Below are positions 12,101 through 20,529 of a stretch of DNA of 64,000 nucleotides, one piece after another. Each line of letters begins with the position of its first letter. Position 1 is the first letter of the stretch. The notes beneath the pieces were generated by a model. It was not told the origin of the DNA. It saw only the letters and a list, made by a program, of their open reading frames with translations, and did no database searches. Made by a program: the position numbers and the translations under genes. Source of the stretch: Pardosa pseudoannulata (lineage: Eukaryota; Arthropoda; Arachnida; Araneae; Lycosidae); contig CM063502.1 of NCBI GenBank assembly GCA_032207245.1, positions 119,734,115-119,798,114 of the forward strand. Direction: 5' to 3'.

Positions 12101-13916
12101 AAACATTAAAAAGTAATAGGTAGTTAAATAATGTGTACATACTTTCAAAATTAGCTTCAGGTGAAGATGAATATAATGAAGACTATAAAAGTAAAAAGAA
12201 GGTAAGTATAACATGTATAATAACAATATAATGGAAGATGAGAATAATTATAATAGTTCATAATACAAATAAATTTAAAAAATGAGAAATAAAATATAAA
12301 GAGATTTTAAGTTTAATTAGTATTCTTAAAGAATAACATATACCCTACTTCAAATTTAAAGAAAGGAAAAAAACTTTATTAAGCTGATAGATAAAATACT
12401 TAAGCAATAATGAAAGCTGTAGATATATTCTCCTAAGTATAAGGAACTATTCTGAGATACTTTTTAGATTACAGTATTTTTTAGCAAAATATAACTGAGT
12501 TATTAGTTGACTACAAATTTTTTTTTCAGTAACATATTTAAGCATTAAAAACATGAAGGGAAGAGAAAAAAGATTAAAAAAACATAATTGTCAGTTTGGA
12601 ATACAAGATTTTACAAACTAATTATCTGAAGACAAAATTTTCCAATCCAATTCTGAAGCAATTATCTTGAACTAAAGAACTTATAAACATTTGAAATAAA
12701 ACTAATTATAAATTTTTATTATGAGATATTACATCTAATATTACTCGAGAAATAAAACAATTTTTCTCTAAAGAAATTTTCAATTATCATATATTTAATT
12801 ATGATTAATCATGTTTAGTTTGATTTATCTGGGGCATTATGATAATTATTTTGTTATATAACTAATTAGAATGGATTTACTGCTTAAAGAATCATTCTGA
12901 ATGTAACAAACTCATTAATACCAGTTGAAAATTCGAACCCATGAACTCTGGTACTAAAATGTTTAACCTTACCTGTATGACTTGATTAATCAGGATTATA
13001 ATTATAATTAATATCTACATAAATTATATATAAAGGATATGACCATTATATATTGATGATACATATTTATAAAAATTTAATAGTTCTCATTTGCACTAGC
13101 TCAGAATAATGTATTTAAATATGTATCCTACTATTCTTAGAAATTTATCCGACATGAAGTTAAAGTTTAAAGGGAAATTCTGAAAAAGAGACTGTGGGCT
13201 TTTTCTTACAATGCTTTACTTACAGTAAAACATTCCAGCTTCAGAATTTTCCTTTTCGTGAACTTTCATCAATGATCTCCTCAGATTAATAAATGAATAA
13301 CATTGTGAACACATTTTTTATTTTTAAAGTGTAATATAAATGAGTTCTAGGGGAAAGATGAACTGCGACACAACATTTAGATTATGGAGTATTTGATAAT
13401 TACCTCTGCTGTAGGAAGAATATGACTTAGAGGGGAAGCAGAATCTGTTGGAGAGATTGCCATATGCATTGTATCATTTATAAGTTCATCCAAATCATTT
13501 TCATCATGATTAGATGCAGAAGGGCTGCTTTCTTTAGCATCACTAACAGAACTATCAGAATTTTGTGAGATGACATCATCTGTAAACGAGTTGGCTATTT
13601 CGTTGGCTTCTTCGCCGTAGCAGCCAGAAAGCTCATTCACTCTACTTGACACTGATCTTATATCATCACTGACAGTTTCTCCATCAGTGCTATCATCATC
13701 CTTTATTGTTTCTTTCATATAATACTCACTGTTAACAAAGCCTACCGATGAATTTATAAGCGTTTTATTGGTTTCATCTTCCACGGAAACACTCCTACTA
13801 TTCTCCTCAGATCCACCAAAATCATACACATTTTGAACTTCATCTGAAAACCTCACTCTCTTTACCGGTTTTCCTGACTTTGTTTGTGTTGTTTCAGTTT
13901 CTATATCATATGGCAT
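2576..13916 (-). CDS. MAP9: MAP9-like microtubule-associated protein, 5' part (exons 1-5), continues beyond the left edge
   Basis: Five minus-strand exons join in frame: 13916-13404, 12182-12143, 8847-8781, 6802-6613 and 2731-2576, giving 322 codons without a stop. The start is the ATG at 13916, because the residues upstream of it in the same open frame look like untranslated leader. MAP9 (ASAP) is a spindle and cilium microtubule-binding protein in animals. The resemblance rests on three points. A Thr-Lys-Ser...Lys-Arg-x-x-Phe-x-Asp-Glu block lies at residues 12-26. A long acidic, Ser-rich region follows (about 40-170). Then come Lys-rich segments with AVYDAW (Trp 248) and AYETW (Trp 285), like the repeated A-x-x-W-K segments of MAP9. 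RVRF at 20-23 also fits the PP1-docking RVxF pattern. The C-terminal coiled coil should lie outside the window. CCDC181, which has similar W-K repeats, is the main alternative. Gene structure is firm, the name moderate. Confidence 0.6.
3128..3600. repeat. Dispersed repeat R1, copy 1 (includes TA microsatellite 3134-3187)
   Basis: The block from about 3200 to 3600 is closely similar to 41065-41490 in the same orientation. Shared landmarks include CTCTCTCCCATTCTAATTCC, AAAGGAGTGTCC and TTTTAGTAGCT followed by AATAAA. Both copies follow a TA-rich run. The AATAAA near the end and the length of about 400 bp would suit a solo LTR or the 3' end of a retroelement. The family is not identified. Confidence 0.75.
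3601..6612. other. Intron 4 of the MAP9-like gene
   Basis: Very AT-rich and without open frames of note. No mobile element was recognised in this part of the intron, which also includes 2732-3600 with dispersed repeat R1. Confidence 0.6.
6613..6802 (-). CDS. MAP9: MAP9-like exon 4 with AVYDAW motif
   Basis: 190 bp between a TTTTTTCTAG acceptor and a GTAAGTAT donor, which is close to consensus. It encodes 63 residues after the split Arg codon. The segment ANELKTAVYDAWYKVK matches the first A-V-Y-x-x-W-x-x-K repeat of MAP9 in residue spacing. It ends in phase 0. Confidence 0.75.
6803..8780. other. Intron 3 of the MAP9-like gene
   Basis: AT-rich intron of about 2 kb with no recognised element. 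Confidence 0.6.
8781..8847 (-). CDS. MAP9: MAP9-like exon 3
   Basis: 67 bp between a TTTAG acceptor and an AAAG/GTACAG donor. It completes the split Lys codon of exon 2, encodes 21 further residues (starting NTEAIMLDGDQ) and ends two bases into an Arg codon completed by exon 4. Only this frame is open across the exon. Confidence 0.65.
9181..9466 (+). mobile_element. tRNA-derived SINE, family B
   Basis: A tRNA-like head at about 9181-9254 has an A-box-like TAGCTCAATTGGTAAAGG and a B-box-like GGTTTGTGACTC at the expected spacing. A non-tRNA body of about 200 bp follows and shows no coding capacity. The head is degenerate and cannot be a working tRNA gene. It belongs to a different family from the AAACC-tailed SINEs elsewhere in the window. 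Confidence 0.7.
9481..9538. repeat. Perfect 25-bp inverted repeat with 8-base loop
   Basis: The arms 9481-9505 and 9514-9538 are exact reverse complements. The pairing resumes outside them (CCCCTTG about 9468-9474 with CAAGGGG 9536-9542) after a bulge of about 10 bases in the left arm. It lies just 3' of the SINE, in intron 2. It could fold as RNA, but a local palindrome made by template switching is equally likely. Confidence 0.9.
10673..10824. mobile_element. Possible short piggyBac-like MITE
   Basis: TTAA lies at both ends (10673-10676, 10821-10824). Inside the ends, CCTAGAAC on the left faces a reverse-complement ACTAGAATG on the right. The right end carries a small hairpin (CGTGTC...GACACG, 10789-10805). 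Element length and ends fit a TTAA-targeting non-autonomous element, but the inverted repeats are short. Confidence 0.4.
12143..12182 (-). CDS. MAP9: MAP9-like exon 2 (40-bp micro-exon)
   Basis: The acceptor is a pyrimidine-rich tract ending TATAG before 12182, and the donor is GTATGT after 12143. Read in phase 0 from exon 1 it encodes SSLYSSSPEANFE and leaves one base, which exon 3 completes in frame. Strong sites and frame agreement on both sides support it despite the small size. Confidence 0.65.
13404..13916 (-). CDS. MAP9: MAP9-like exon 1 (coding part)
   Basis: 171 codons from the ATG at 13916 to GAG, followed by a GTAATT donor at 13403-13402, phase 0. It holds the KRVRFSDE block (residues 19-26) and a Ser/Asp/Glu-rich low-complexity tail with no stop codon. 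The open frame runs slightly into the intron and ends at 13377. Coding composition here is clearly unlike the AT-rich introns. Confidence 0.75.
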
Positions 13917-14420
13917 TGATAAGACTATGGTATATTTGGTAATAAACAACCGTGACAAGTAATTACAAATACATAATCTAATTTGCAACAGGCGACGACA
14001 AGTCAACAATACTTAATTTTCAAATCTGGTAATCGGTGTATTTTACCGTAAGAGCAACTTACGAATCTTTCCCAAACTGACCAATGCTTAATAAAATACA
14101 ATTATATATCTTTTCCTTAATTTTGAAAAGAAATTTTAAACTGGCTCCAAAATCTTAATTTCGATACTCAAAGGGATCGATACGATACTCAAGTGATTTA
14201 TAAGCGCAGACAAACATTGTTATGAAGTCGTTCATCATGTGGAAATAAATAACGAAACGACACATACTACTAATAGCAAATAGGCAAACGCTATGTTTAG
14301 CCACTAGTTGCGTTTGTCGAATAAGAAACTAGATGGTGACGTAAAACTGTACTTAACCTCTACTGGCCAATTGAAAGCATCGTGACCAGAGAGATATCCT
14401 AAACAGCGATCCTAAACAAT
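13917..14420 (-). promoter_or_regulatory. Likely promoter and 5' leader region of the MAP9-like gene
   Basis: Directly upstream of the start codon and visibly richer in CpG than the rest of the window (several ACG/CGA words between 14160 and 14400). A TGACGTAA element sits near 14337. No TATA box can be placed with confidence and the start site is unknown. Confidence 0.35.
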
Positions 14421-14709
14421 TAATTCATTCAGTGTTTGCCTCCATTACTTAATTATTGTAGTATCTCCCCTCTTCCCTATCAATTATTAAAACCCAACAA
14501 AATAGAATTCAGCAAAGTGGAATAATAATACTAAGTATAGTATTAATGAAGTTATTTCAAAGTTAGTGAAGTTTGAAAGTGAAATAAATGTGTAAAAGTA
14601 TAATATTAAATTATTAGCGAAGAAAGTTTGAAAATCAGAAGTAGTTAAAATATTTAAAATAATTGATTGATTGATTGAAATTCTATTGAATGTGGGAATT
14701 GTAGCTCAG

Positions 14710-14755
14710 ACAGAGGGCAGAGTTTCAGGTTCAGACCTCATACTCTGCCCTCTGT
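14710..14755. repeat. Stem-loop: perfect 14-bp arms with nested 4-bp inner stem
   Basis: Arms ACAGAGGGCAGAGT (14710-14723) and ACTCTGCCCTCTGT (14742-14755) enclose an 18-base loop. The loop itself contains AGGT/ACCT around a four-base tip. It follows an ATTG tandem repeat. The loop also holds a B-box-like GGTTCAGAC and the flank an A-box-like TAGCTCAG, but their spacing is too short for a tRNA. Confidence 0.8.
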
Positions 14756-14879
14756 TTGTTCTTTTGAAATTTAAAAACTGTAGGAAGACAGTAATTCTTG
14801 ATTTATCACAGAAAAAAAAGCCACGAAAAGATGAAAGAAATTAGGTAAAATTTGAGCCATTGCAGTAGTAAGTTTGGAA

Positions 14880-14913
14880 GAGAGAGAGGGAGAAAGATAA
14901 TGTGAGAGAGAGA
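14880..14913. repeat. GA-rich simple repeat
   Basis: Two runs of GAGAGAGAG within about 35 bp, in an otherwise unremarkable stretch. Confidence 0.75.
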
Positions 14914-14957
14914 GCTCTATTGCTTCGTTTCCACATTTGTCAGAACCATAAGTCTTA

Positions 14958-15135
14958 GGGCCGATCCGGGGTGATCGTGATCACGATGGCCCCGGCCGAT
15001 CCAACCAAAGTCGTTTAACGCTATCCACGATTAATCTCCGTTTAAAAGGAGAATTGCGTTCCCGTATTGGTTGGCGCCAGGGTTAATCTTGGCTAATCGT
15101 AGTTAGCCGTTAAACGACTTTAATGGGATCGGCCC
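14958..15135. mobile_element. MITE with GGGCCGATCC terminal inverted repeats
   Basis: The right end, read in reverse complement, begins GGGCCGATCC and continues with AAAGTCGTTTAACG and a CTA..CGATTA.. block. The left end has the same order, giving inverted repeats of about 45 bp. The left terminus is split by an extra 35 bp, so that GGCCGATCC appears twice (14959-14967 and 14994-15002) around a palindrome. There is no coding capacity. Flanking bases (TTA left, ATA right) leave the target duplication, and so the superfamily, unresolved. Confidence 0.75.
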
Positions 15136-15381
15136 ATAAGCTGCCTTTTTTTTCTGCGCTTAAACAACTCGTTTAAGCGACGCCTGTGGACACACCAGAG
15201 TATCTAATGACGCACATTGTCGTAGCTGCAGCATACATCTGAAGCATATCTCATATGTCTGAGCATGTTCCAGAATCATTCTTCAGTCTTATAGATTTCT
15301 AATAACACCTGTAATAATTAATGAAAAAAAATGTTAGTATTTTGCTTTTTGTCATCCTAGAATTATGTTGAAACCTACATG
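15136..15381. other. Spacer between two mobile elements, nothing recognised
   Basis: Mixed-composition unique sequence without ORFs or repeats that I can support. Confidence 0.5.
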
Positions 15382-15475
15382 CCCAGCTAGCAACGTTACT
15401 TTGGGCCAACATTGTACTGCATACGTTGGGGAAACGTTGATATGGCATGTTGGCCAACGGTTGGTTAATGGTTGG

Positions 15476-15687
15476 TGTAGTGTTTTTGGGGTCTTAATAT
15501 AAGATGCAGATATTCACGAAAACATATTTATTCACAAATCACGTTATATGTACATTTTAAGCTTGAAGTTATTGTTCTGATGTTCTTAACCCAAAACAGA
15601 ATTCTCTTGTTTTTTTCTCTATCTGGTGTTGCCAGATTCCAATTAATACAGAGTTCTTTTATTCTGGCTGTTGCCAGATACATTACA
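15476..15687 (-). repeat. 3' LTR
   Basis: 212 bp, begins TGTAGTG and ends TTACA in plus orientation. It matches 19872-20089 except for a few substitutions and a missing copy of the short CAAATCA repeat. Confidence 0.95.
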
Positions 15688-15703
15688 TCTTTTCCCCCTT
15701 TAA
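15688..15703 (-). other. Polypurine tract of the LTR element
   Basis: On the minus strand, AAAGGGGGAAAAGA directly abuts the 3' LTR, the position where plus-strand DNA synthesis is primed. Confidence 0.85.
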
Positions 15704-15769
15704 AATTAAATTTGTTAAACAGATAATACACTTCAAATATTTAAAACACAACAAATTAACATTAAAGAG

Positions 15770-16186
15770 TCAATAGTTAAATTCCTCATGGAAACGTTTA
15801 GGTTCATGTCTAATTCGACTGGAACGTCGAAGAAAAGTTCCTTGTTCGGGAGTAGGGACTTCTGGTAAATGGATATCAGTACCTTCTGACTCTGGTAATT
15901 GGAGATCTGAAACAGTCTCTAGCGTAGATTTTTCATCGGATTTATCTACAGGTGTTGGTGACTGTTGACAATGTTCGTTGTTTTCTTGTTCTCGGTTCCG
16001 TAAATGATCAGCATGGACACGCATATCTTGCTGTGTTCTATAAGATAAAGGACTTGTTTTATCCTCTATTGTTCCTGGTTTCCACGTTTGGTCAATTCCT
16101 CGTTTAATCCACACATTGTCTCCAATTTCAAAGTCTCTGTGTCTAGAAAATCTATCATGATAAAATTTTGATTTTAAGCTTTCCAC
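15770..16186 (-). pseudogene. Integrase C-terminal region and tail (frame-shifted from the rest of pol)
   Basis: 138-residue open frame. Its first half has the DNVWIKRG...KPGTI pattern of the gypsy integrase C-terminal (GPY/F-type) module. The second half is a polar Pro/Ser/Glu tail ending with the RRSSRIRHEPKRF basic stretch common at the pol end of this lineage. It is in a different frame from 16415-16215. The shift probably occurred at the A-run near 16300. Confidence 0.75.
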
Positions 16187-16214
16187 GTCGTTTATATGGT
16201 CAGGTTTCAGCCGA

Positions 16215-16415
16215 TCAAATAGAGTTGAAAGTTCTCTGTTGAGAAATAGCTTCGCCGGTGTGCAACCCGTTGCTCGATGTATGGTTGTTCGATAGGTAAA
16301 TAAAAAAAACTTGTAGCTGGTGCTCTTGATTGGAAAACTGATTAGATGTTTTCTTGAAGCGGATTTTAAATGTGTGTATGACTCGTTCTGCTATAGCAGA
16401 ACGAGTCATACACAC
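16215..16415 (-). pseudogene. Integrase core fragment carrying the catalytic Glu
   Basis: This is in the same frame as the upstream integrase ORF but separated from it by the inverted insertion. It begins within the insertion. The stretch AERVIHTFK contains the third acidic residue of the DDE core. The frame then goes wrong around the A-run at 16300 and stops at 16215. Confidence 0.75.
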
Positions 16416-16482
16416 ATTCTAGAAGTAACGGACCAGAGTCATTCCAGAAGTAACGGACTATAGTCCGTTACTCCTGGAATGA
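16369..16482. repeat. Two adjacent palindromes inside integrase, joined by a 25-bp direct repeat
   Basis: Palindrome 1 is 16369-16418 with perfect 25-bp arms. Palindrome 2 is 16439-16482 with 22-bp arms and one mismatch. Between them, 16417-16438 repeats 16442-16463 imperfectly. The extra sequence is built of inverted copies of the coding DNA on both sides, adds about 69 bp and places a TAG at 16460-16458 directly after the second catalytic Asp region. Confidence 0.92.
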
Positions 16483-17357
16483 TAAGGAGTAGATCGAATA
16501 TGTTTTACAACATTCATCTCGTAAAATTCTCGAAATTCGTTGGAAGTAAATTGTGGACCATCGTCAGACACAATTATCCGACATATTCTATAAGAGCTAA
16601 ATAATTTTCTGAAACACTTTATGATATCTAATGACGTAACATTTTTAAGTTTAAAGACTTCCAACCAACGTGAATGAGAATCGAAGATGAAGAGCCAATT
16701 TTCACCATTAAGTTGAGCTAAATCAATGTGAACTCTATCCCAAGGTTTACCAGTGTTGTTCCATAACAATAATGGAGACTCAGCAATTTTTGGATGATGT
16801 TCATTGCAATCATTACAATATATGACTGTTTGTTCGATGTCTCTATCAATGGCAGGCCACCATACTGACATTTTGGCAACAGATTTCATTGCAACTATGC
16901 TTGTATGTGATTCGTGGAGTTTATCAATCACTAAATATCTTAATTTCTCCGGAATCACTAAACGATTGTTCAGTAGCAAAATTCTTTGTTCATAAGTAAG
17001 CTCATTTCTTTTCTCGAAAAAAGGAATAAGTGCTTCTTCAATATTTTGTTTTGGGGGCCAGCCTTTCTCAATGTATAAAATTACTTTTGATAAGACGGAA
17101 TCCTTTTCCGTAAATCTACTTAATGTGCGACGTGTTAACGTAAGTTCATGTATTGTGTGATTGGCAATGCTGTAAACAAATGAAGAAACTTCAAATTTAC
17201 TTACTTTCTTATCTGGTAACGGCAAACGTGACAAGGCATCTGGAACCACCCTTTGTTGGCCAGGACGATGCTCTATTTCGTAATCGAAAGCACCTAGAGT
17301 TATAGCCCATCTTGTTAACCTTGAGGCTGCTAGACTTGGAACTTCTTTGTGTTGATT
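16458..17357 (-). pseudogene. RNase H end and integrase N-terminal plus core
   Basis: This continues the pol frame directly after the stop at 17360-17358. It is open for 36 codons, then the region from 17249 encodes the H-H-C-C zinc-binding domain (HESH...CNDC) and the core with the first Asp (HIDLAQ) and second Asp (VSDDGPQF). It ends at the TAG created by the inverted insertion. Same frame on both sides of the RNase H stop, so that lesion is a single nonsense change. Confidence 0.88.
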
Positions 17358-19808
17358 TTATATCCGTTCTAATGGCTTATGATCACTCTGAATAATGAAA
17401 TGGTGTCCAATGAGGTATTTATAGAACTTTTGTAACCCAAACATAATTGCTAAGGCCTCACGATCTATGTTTGAATAATTGCGTTCAGCAGGTGTTAAAG
17501 TTCTAGAAGCAGCAGCAATAAACTTCAGTTCCCCCTCTATGCGATGTTGTATAACTGCACCAAGTCCTCGAATTGATGAATCACAAACAAAAATTATTGG
17601 TTGTTTTGGATCAAAATGTACCAGTATAGCTGGAGATGAAATACTTTCCCTAATTTTTTCGAATGCATTTTGATGACGCTCTGTCCATTCCCAAGAAGAA
17701 ATTTTTGTTAATAGTTCGTGTAAGGGTGTGCACAGTATTTGTAAATTCTTTCCAAAGCGGCTATAATAATTCACACATCCTATAAATGATCGGAGTTCTG
17801 AAACATTATTTGGAGGTGGTTGTTCTCTCAAAGCGCGTATTCGTTCAATGTCTGGCGAAATGCCTGTTTTGTTAATCACATGTCCAAGAAATTTAATTTC
17901 TTCTTTGAACAACTGTATTTTTGACATTTGTGTTTTTAAACCGACTTTACGAAAAATTTCAAATACCTGTCGAAGTCGTTGAGCATGTCCTTGTATATTT
18001 CGACCTCCGACTGCAATGTCATCTTGAAACCATGTAACACCTTCGATTCCAATAAGAAACTGGTCCATCAGTTTTTGAAATATTATGGGTGCTGCTGATA
18101 TGCCAAAAGGCATTCGACAAAAACGATAATATCCTCTATGTGTAGCAATTATTAAATATTTCCGAGATTCTTCACTAACTTTAACTTGCAAAAATGCATC
18201 CTTTAAATCAATTACACTAAAAATTGTGCAACCATTCAATTTAGAAACAATGTCTTCGAATGTTGGATACGGATATTGTTCTGTTATCATATGTTTGTTT
18301 ATCGTGGATTTAAAATCGCCACATAATCTAATTTGACCATTTTTCTTTGTCACGTAAACAACTGGTGACGCCCATTGTACGGTTTGCTCGTTAATATTAA
18401 CACTTTCTAAAGTACCATTTTCTATCAAACGATCAATTTCTTTATCGGCATCAGGCTTAAGCGCATATGGAACAGATCGAGCCTTACAGATTACTGGTTT
18501 TGCGTTATCATGTAACCTGATGACCGCCTCAAAACTTCGAACTGTACCTATTTTAGTTTGATCAAATATGTCAGCATAATCTTCAAGAAGTTGTGATTCA
18601 AGTGTTCGAACAATTTCATCAATATATTTTACCTCAAATTTTGGTTCTAAATGGAATACTTCCATCAAATCCTTGCCTAATATAGGTACACTGTTACCTG
18701 GTACTACTGTTAGTAAACAATCTTCCGATTTCGATCCGATTTTGATTTTCACTTTAATGTCTCCCATTGTTGCAATCGGTTTATCAAGATAGGCAATTAG
18801 TTGTTTAGATTTTAAAAGTTTCTGTTTCCCAATTATTTTATAAAAGCTTTCAGGTATTATAGATTTCCCAGATCTAGTATCGTACTGAAAATCAATTTCT
18901 TTCTTGTTAATTACAGCTCTAACCTGATATTTGTTATTATTGCTTATGTGAAAAATATGATGAACGAATTCTGCTTTCCCAGATCGTACACATACTTTTT
19001 CAAAATGTCCTTTAGTATGACAACTACAGCAAGTGGCTAATTCAGCTTTACATTTCTCCCCCTTCGAATGTTTACTTTTCCCACATCGAATGCAGACAGT
19101 TCGTTTATCTATTCGGAATTTATTACGTTCCATCTCGCTATAAACTTTTGGTTTAGTTTTGAAAGTGGTGGGTTTGGAGCCGGCGTTGAAATTGTTTTTC
19201 TTTGCATTCTGAGTTGGCGTATCTATTTTATTCACACTTGTAATGGAATTTTTATGTTCGGAATGTATAACAGATTCAATAGTTTCTCGATTGATATACA
19301 CGGATTCATAATTTAAAGCCGACTTCTCGATTTCATTAAAAGTTGCTGTTTCATCAGAATGCTGACGAAACAAATGTTCTTGTATTCGAGAATCATTGAT
19401 AATCAGTATTAATTGATTTCTTAAACGTTCATCTAAAGAATTCTTAAATTTACAGTTTACAGCAAGAGTTCGTAAAGCAGTAATAAATTCAGCTATTGAT
19501 TCACCGTTACGGCGAAAACGTTGGGAAAATTTTGTTCTTTCGGCATGGATGTTTGTTGCCGGTTTAAAATGCTGTTCCAAAAAATCTTTGATTTTCGAAT
19601 AAGTTTTTTCGTCAGGAGAAATAGGATCAAAATTATCATTCACTAATTTAAATAAAGAAGGTCCCATACAACGTAAAATTAAATCTCGTTTATCTGCATC
19701 TTCAGTTATACGAAAAACTCTTATTTCAAGTTCAGAACGTCTAAAATAATATCGTATATCATCCTTAATTGGGCAAAAATTCGTTGAAATTAAACTTTGA
19801 TAAATCAA
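17358..19808 (-). pseudogene. gag-pol of the Mag-like element (gag, zinc knuckles, protease, RT, RNase H)
   Basis: 816-residue open frame counted from a TTG at 19808, which is not the true start. Residues 1-190 are gag-like. Two zinc knuckles lie at 239-273, the second a clean CX2CX4HX4C. The protease active site at 310-314 reads DTRSG, with Arg where the family has Gly, so the enzyme is probably dead. RT motifs are VIDLKDAF (Asp 534) and FQDD (Asp 596, 597). RNase H has Asp 743, Glu 784 and Asp 809, and the frame then meets a TAA. The product would make virus-like particles and copy the element RNA to DNA in intact relatives. Confidence 0.9.
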
Positions 19809-19830
19809 TTGTTTTAGTTTCTGTTGACAT
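19765..19830 (-). pseudogene. Original gag start, separated by a frameshift
   Basis: ATG at 19830 starts a 21-residue frame (MSTETKTIDLSKF...) ending with TAA at 19765, in a different frame from the downstream gag. It lies about 30 bp after the primer site, as expected for the true initiator. The gag N-terminus that follows is shorter than in relatives, so a deletion as well as a frameshift is likely. Confidence 0.6.
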
Positions 19831-19857
19831 GATGCTTTACTTCTGTTCTTTTTTAAT

Positions 19858-19871
19858 CCTCGTCCCCAAAA
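19858..19871 (-). other. Primer-binding site, serine-tRNA type
   Basis: Next to the 5' LTR the minus strand reads TGGGGACGAGGATT, two or three bases inside the LTR edge. Apart from the discriminator base and the last position it is complementary to the 3' end of a tRNA-Ser that starts GACGAGG. Mag-lineage elements are known to use tRNA-Ser. Confidence 0.7.
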
Positions 19872-20089
19872 TGTAGTGTTTTTGGAGCCTTAATATAAGA
19901 TGCAGATGTTCACGAAAACATATTTATTCACAAATCACAAATCACGTTATATGTACATTTTAAGCTTGAAGTTATTGTTCTGATGTTCTTAACACAAAAC
20001 AGAATTCTCCTTTTTTTTTTCTATCGGGTGTTGCCAGATTCCAATTAATACAGAGTTCTTTTATTCTGGCTGTTGCCAGATACATTACA
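19872..20089 (-). repeat. 5' LTR
   Basis: 218 bp, TG...CA, highly similar to 15476-15687. It has an extra CAAATCA copy near 19937 and carries the promoter of the element in its family. Confidence 0.95.
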
Positions 20090-20529
20090 GTTGGCTAATG
20101 GTTGTTGTTTACATAATGCCAACACAATACTACGATGGGCCAACTGAATGCCAACGTTTATTATTTCTGTTTATTATTTTGCTATAGTGTATAATATAGA
20201 ATGGGCATGTGCTATTACTTTGAAATAAGCTGATGTTTTTATAACATAAGTCATTTTTAAATTTTGCAAGAGTTGAAAAATAGAAAATAGATATAAAAAA
20301 AGAATGAGATAGGTTATTTTAGTCCACACCACACATTTCATATAATACTTACTCTGCGGCAATCCATTTATTCCTTTGAAATCTGTATTAATTCTTTTTA
20401 ATGATACAAACTGTTTCTTAAATAAGAAAAACGAAAATTTCCCCTTCTGAGAGCTAAAAATAGATAATCTAAGAAAAGCACAATACAACAGAGGTTAAAA
20501 AAATTTAGTTATTTTTCTTTTATTTACAA

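Larger units (their letters stand above)
8848..12142. other. Intron 2 of the MAP9-like gene
   Basis: 3.3-kb intron carrying a tRNA-derived SINE (9181), a long hairpin (9481) and a probable small TTAA-flanked MITE (10673). The rest is AT-rich. A segment of lower AT content at about 9950-10260 is not identified. Confidence 0.6.
15476..20089 (-). mobile_element. Mag-like (Ty3/gypsy) LTR retrotransposon, full length but inactivated
   Basis: LTRs at 15476-15687 and 19872-20089 bound the element, with the 5-bp target duplication GTTGG on both sides (15471-15475, 20090-20094). In minus orientation the order is 5' LTR, primer site, gag with two zinc knuckles, protease, RT, RNase H, integrase, polypurine tract, 3' LTR. 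The serine-tRNA-type primer site and the protein order fit the Mag lineage of Metaviridae. At least four lesions disable it: a gag frameshift with a short N-terminus, a TAA at 17360-17358, an inverted insertion around 16392-16460, and a frameshift near 16300. LTR differences (several substitutions, one 7-8 bp indel) point to an old insertion. Confidence 0.93.
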
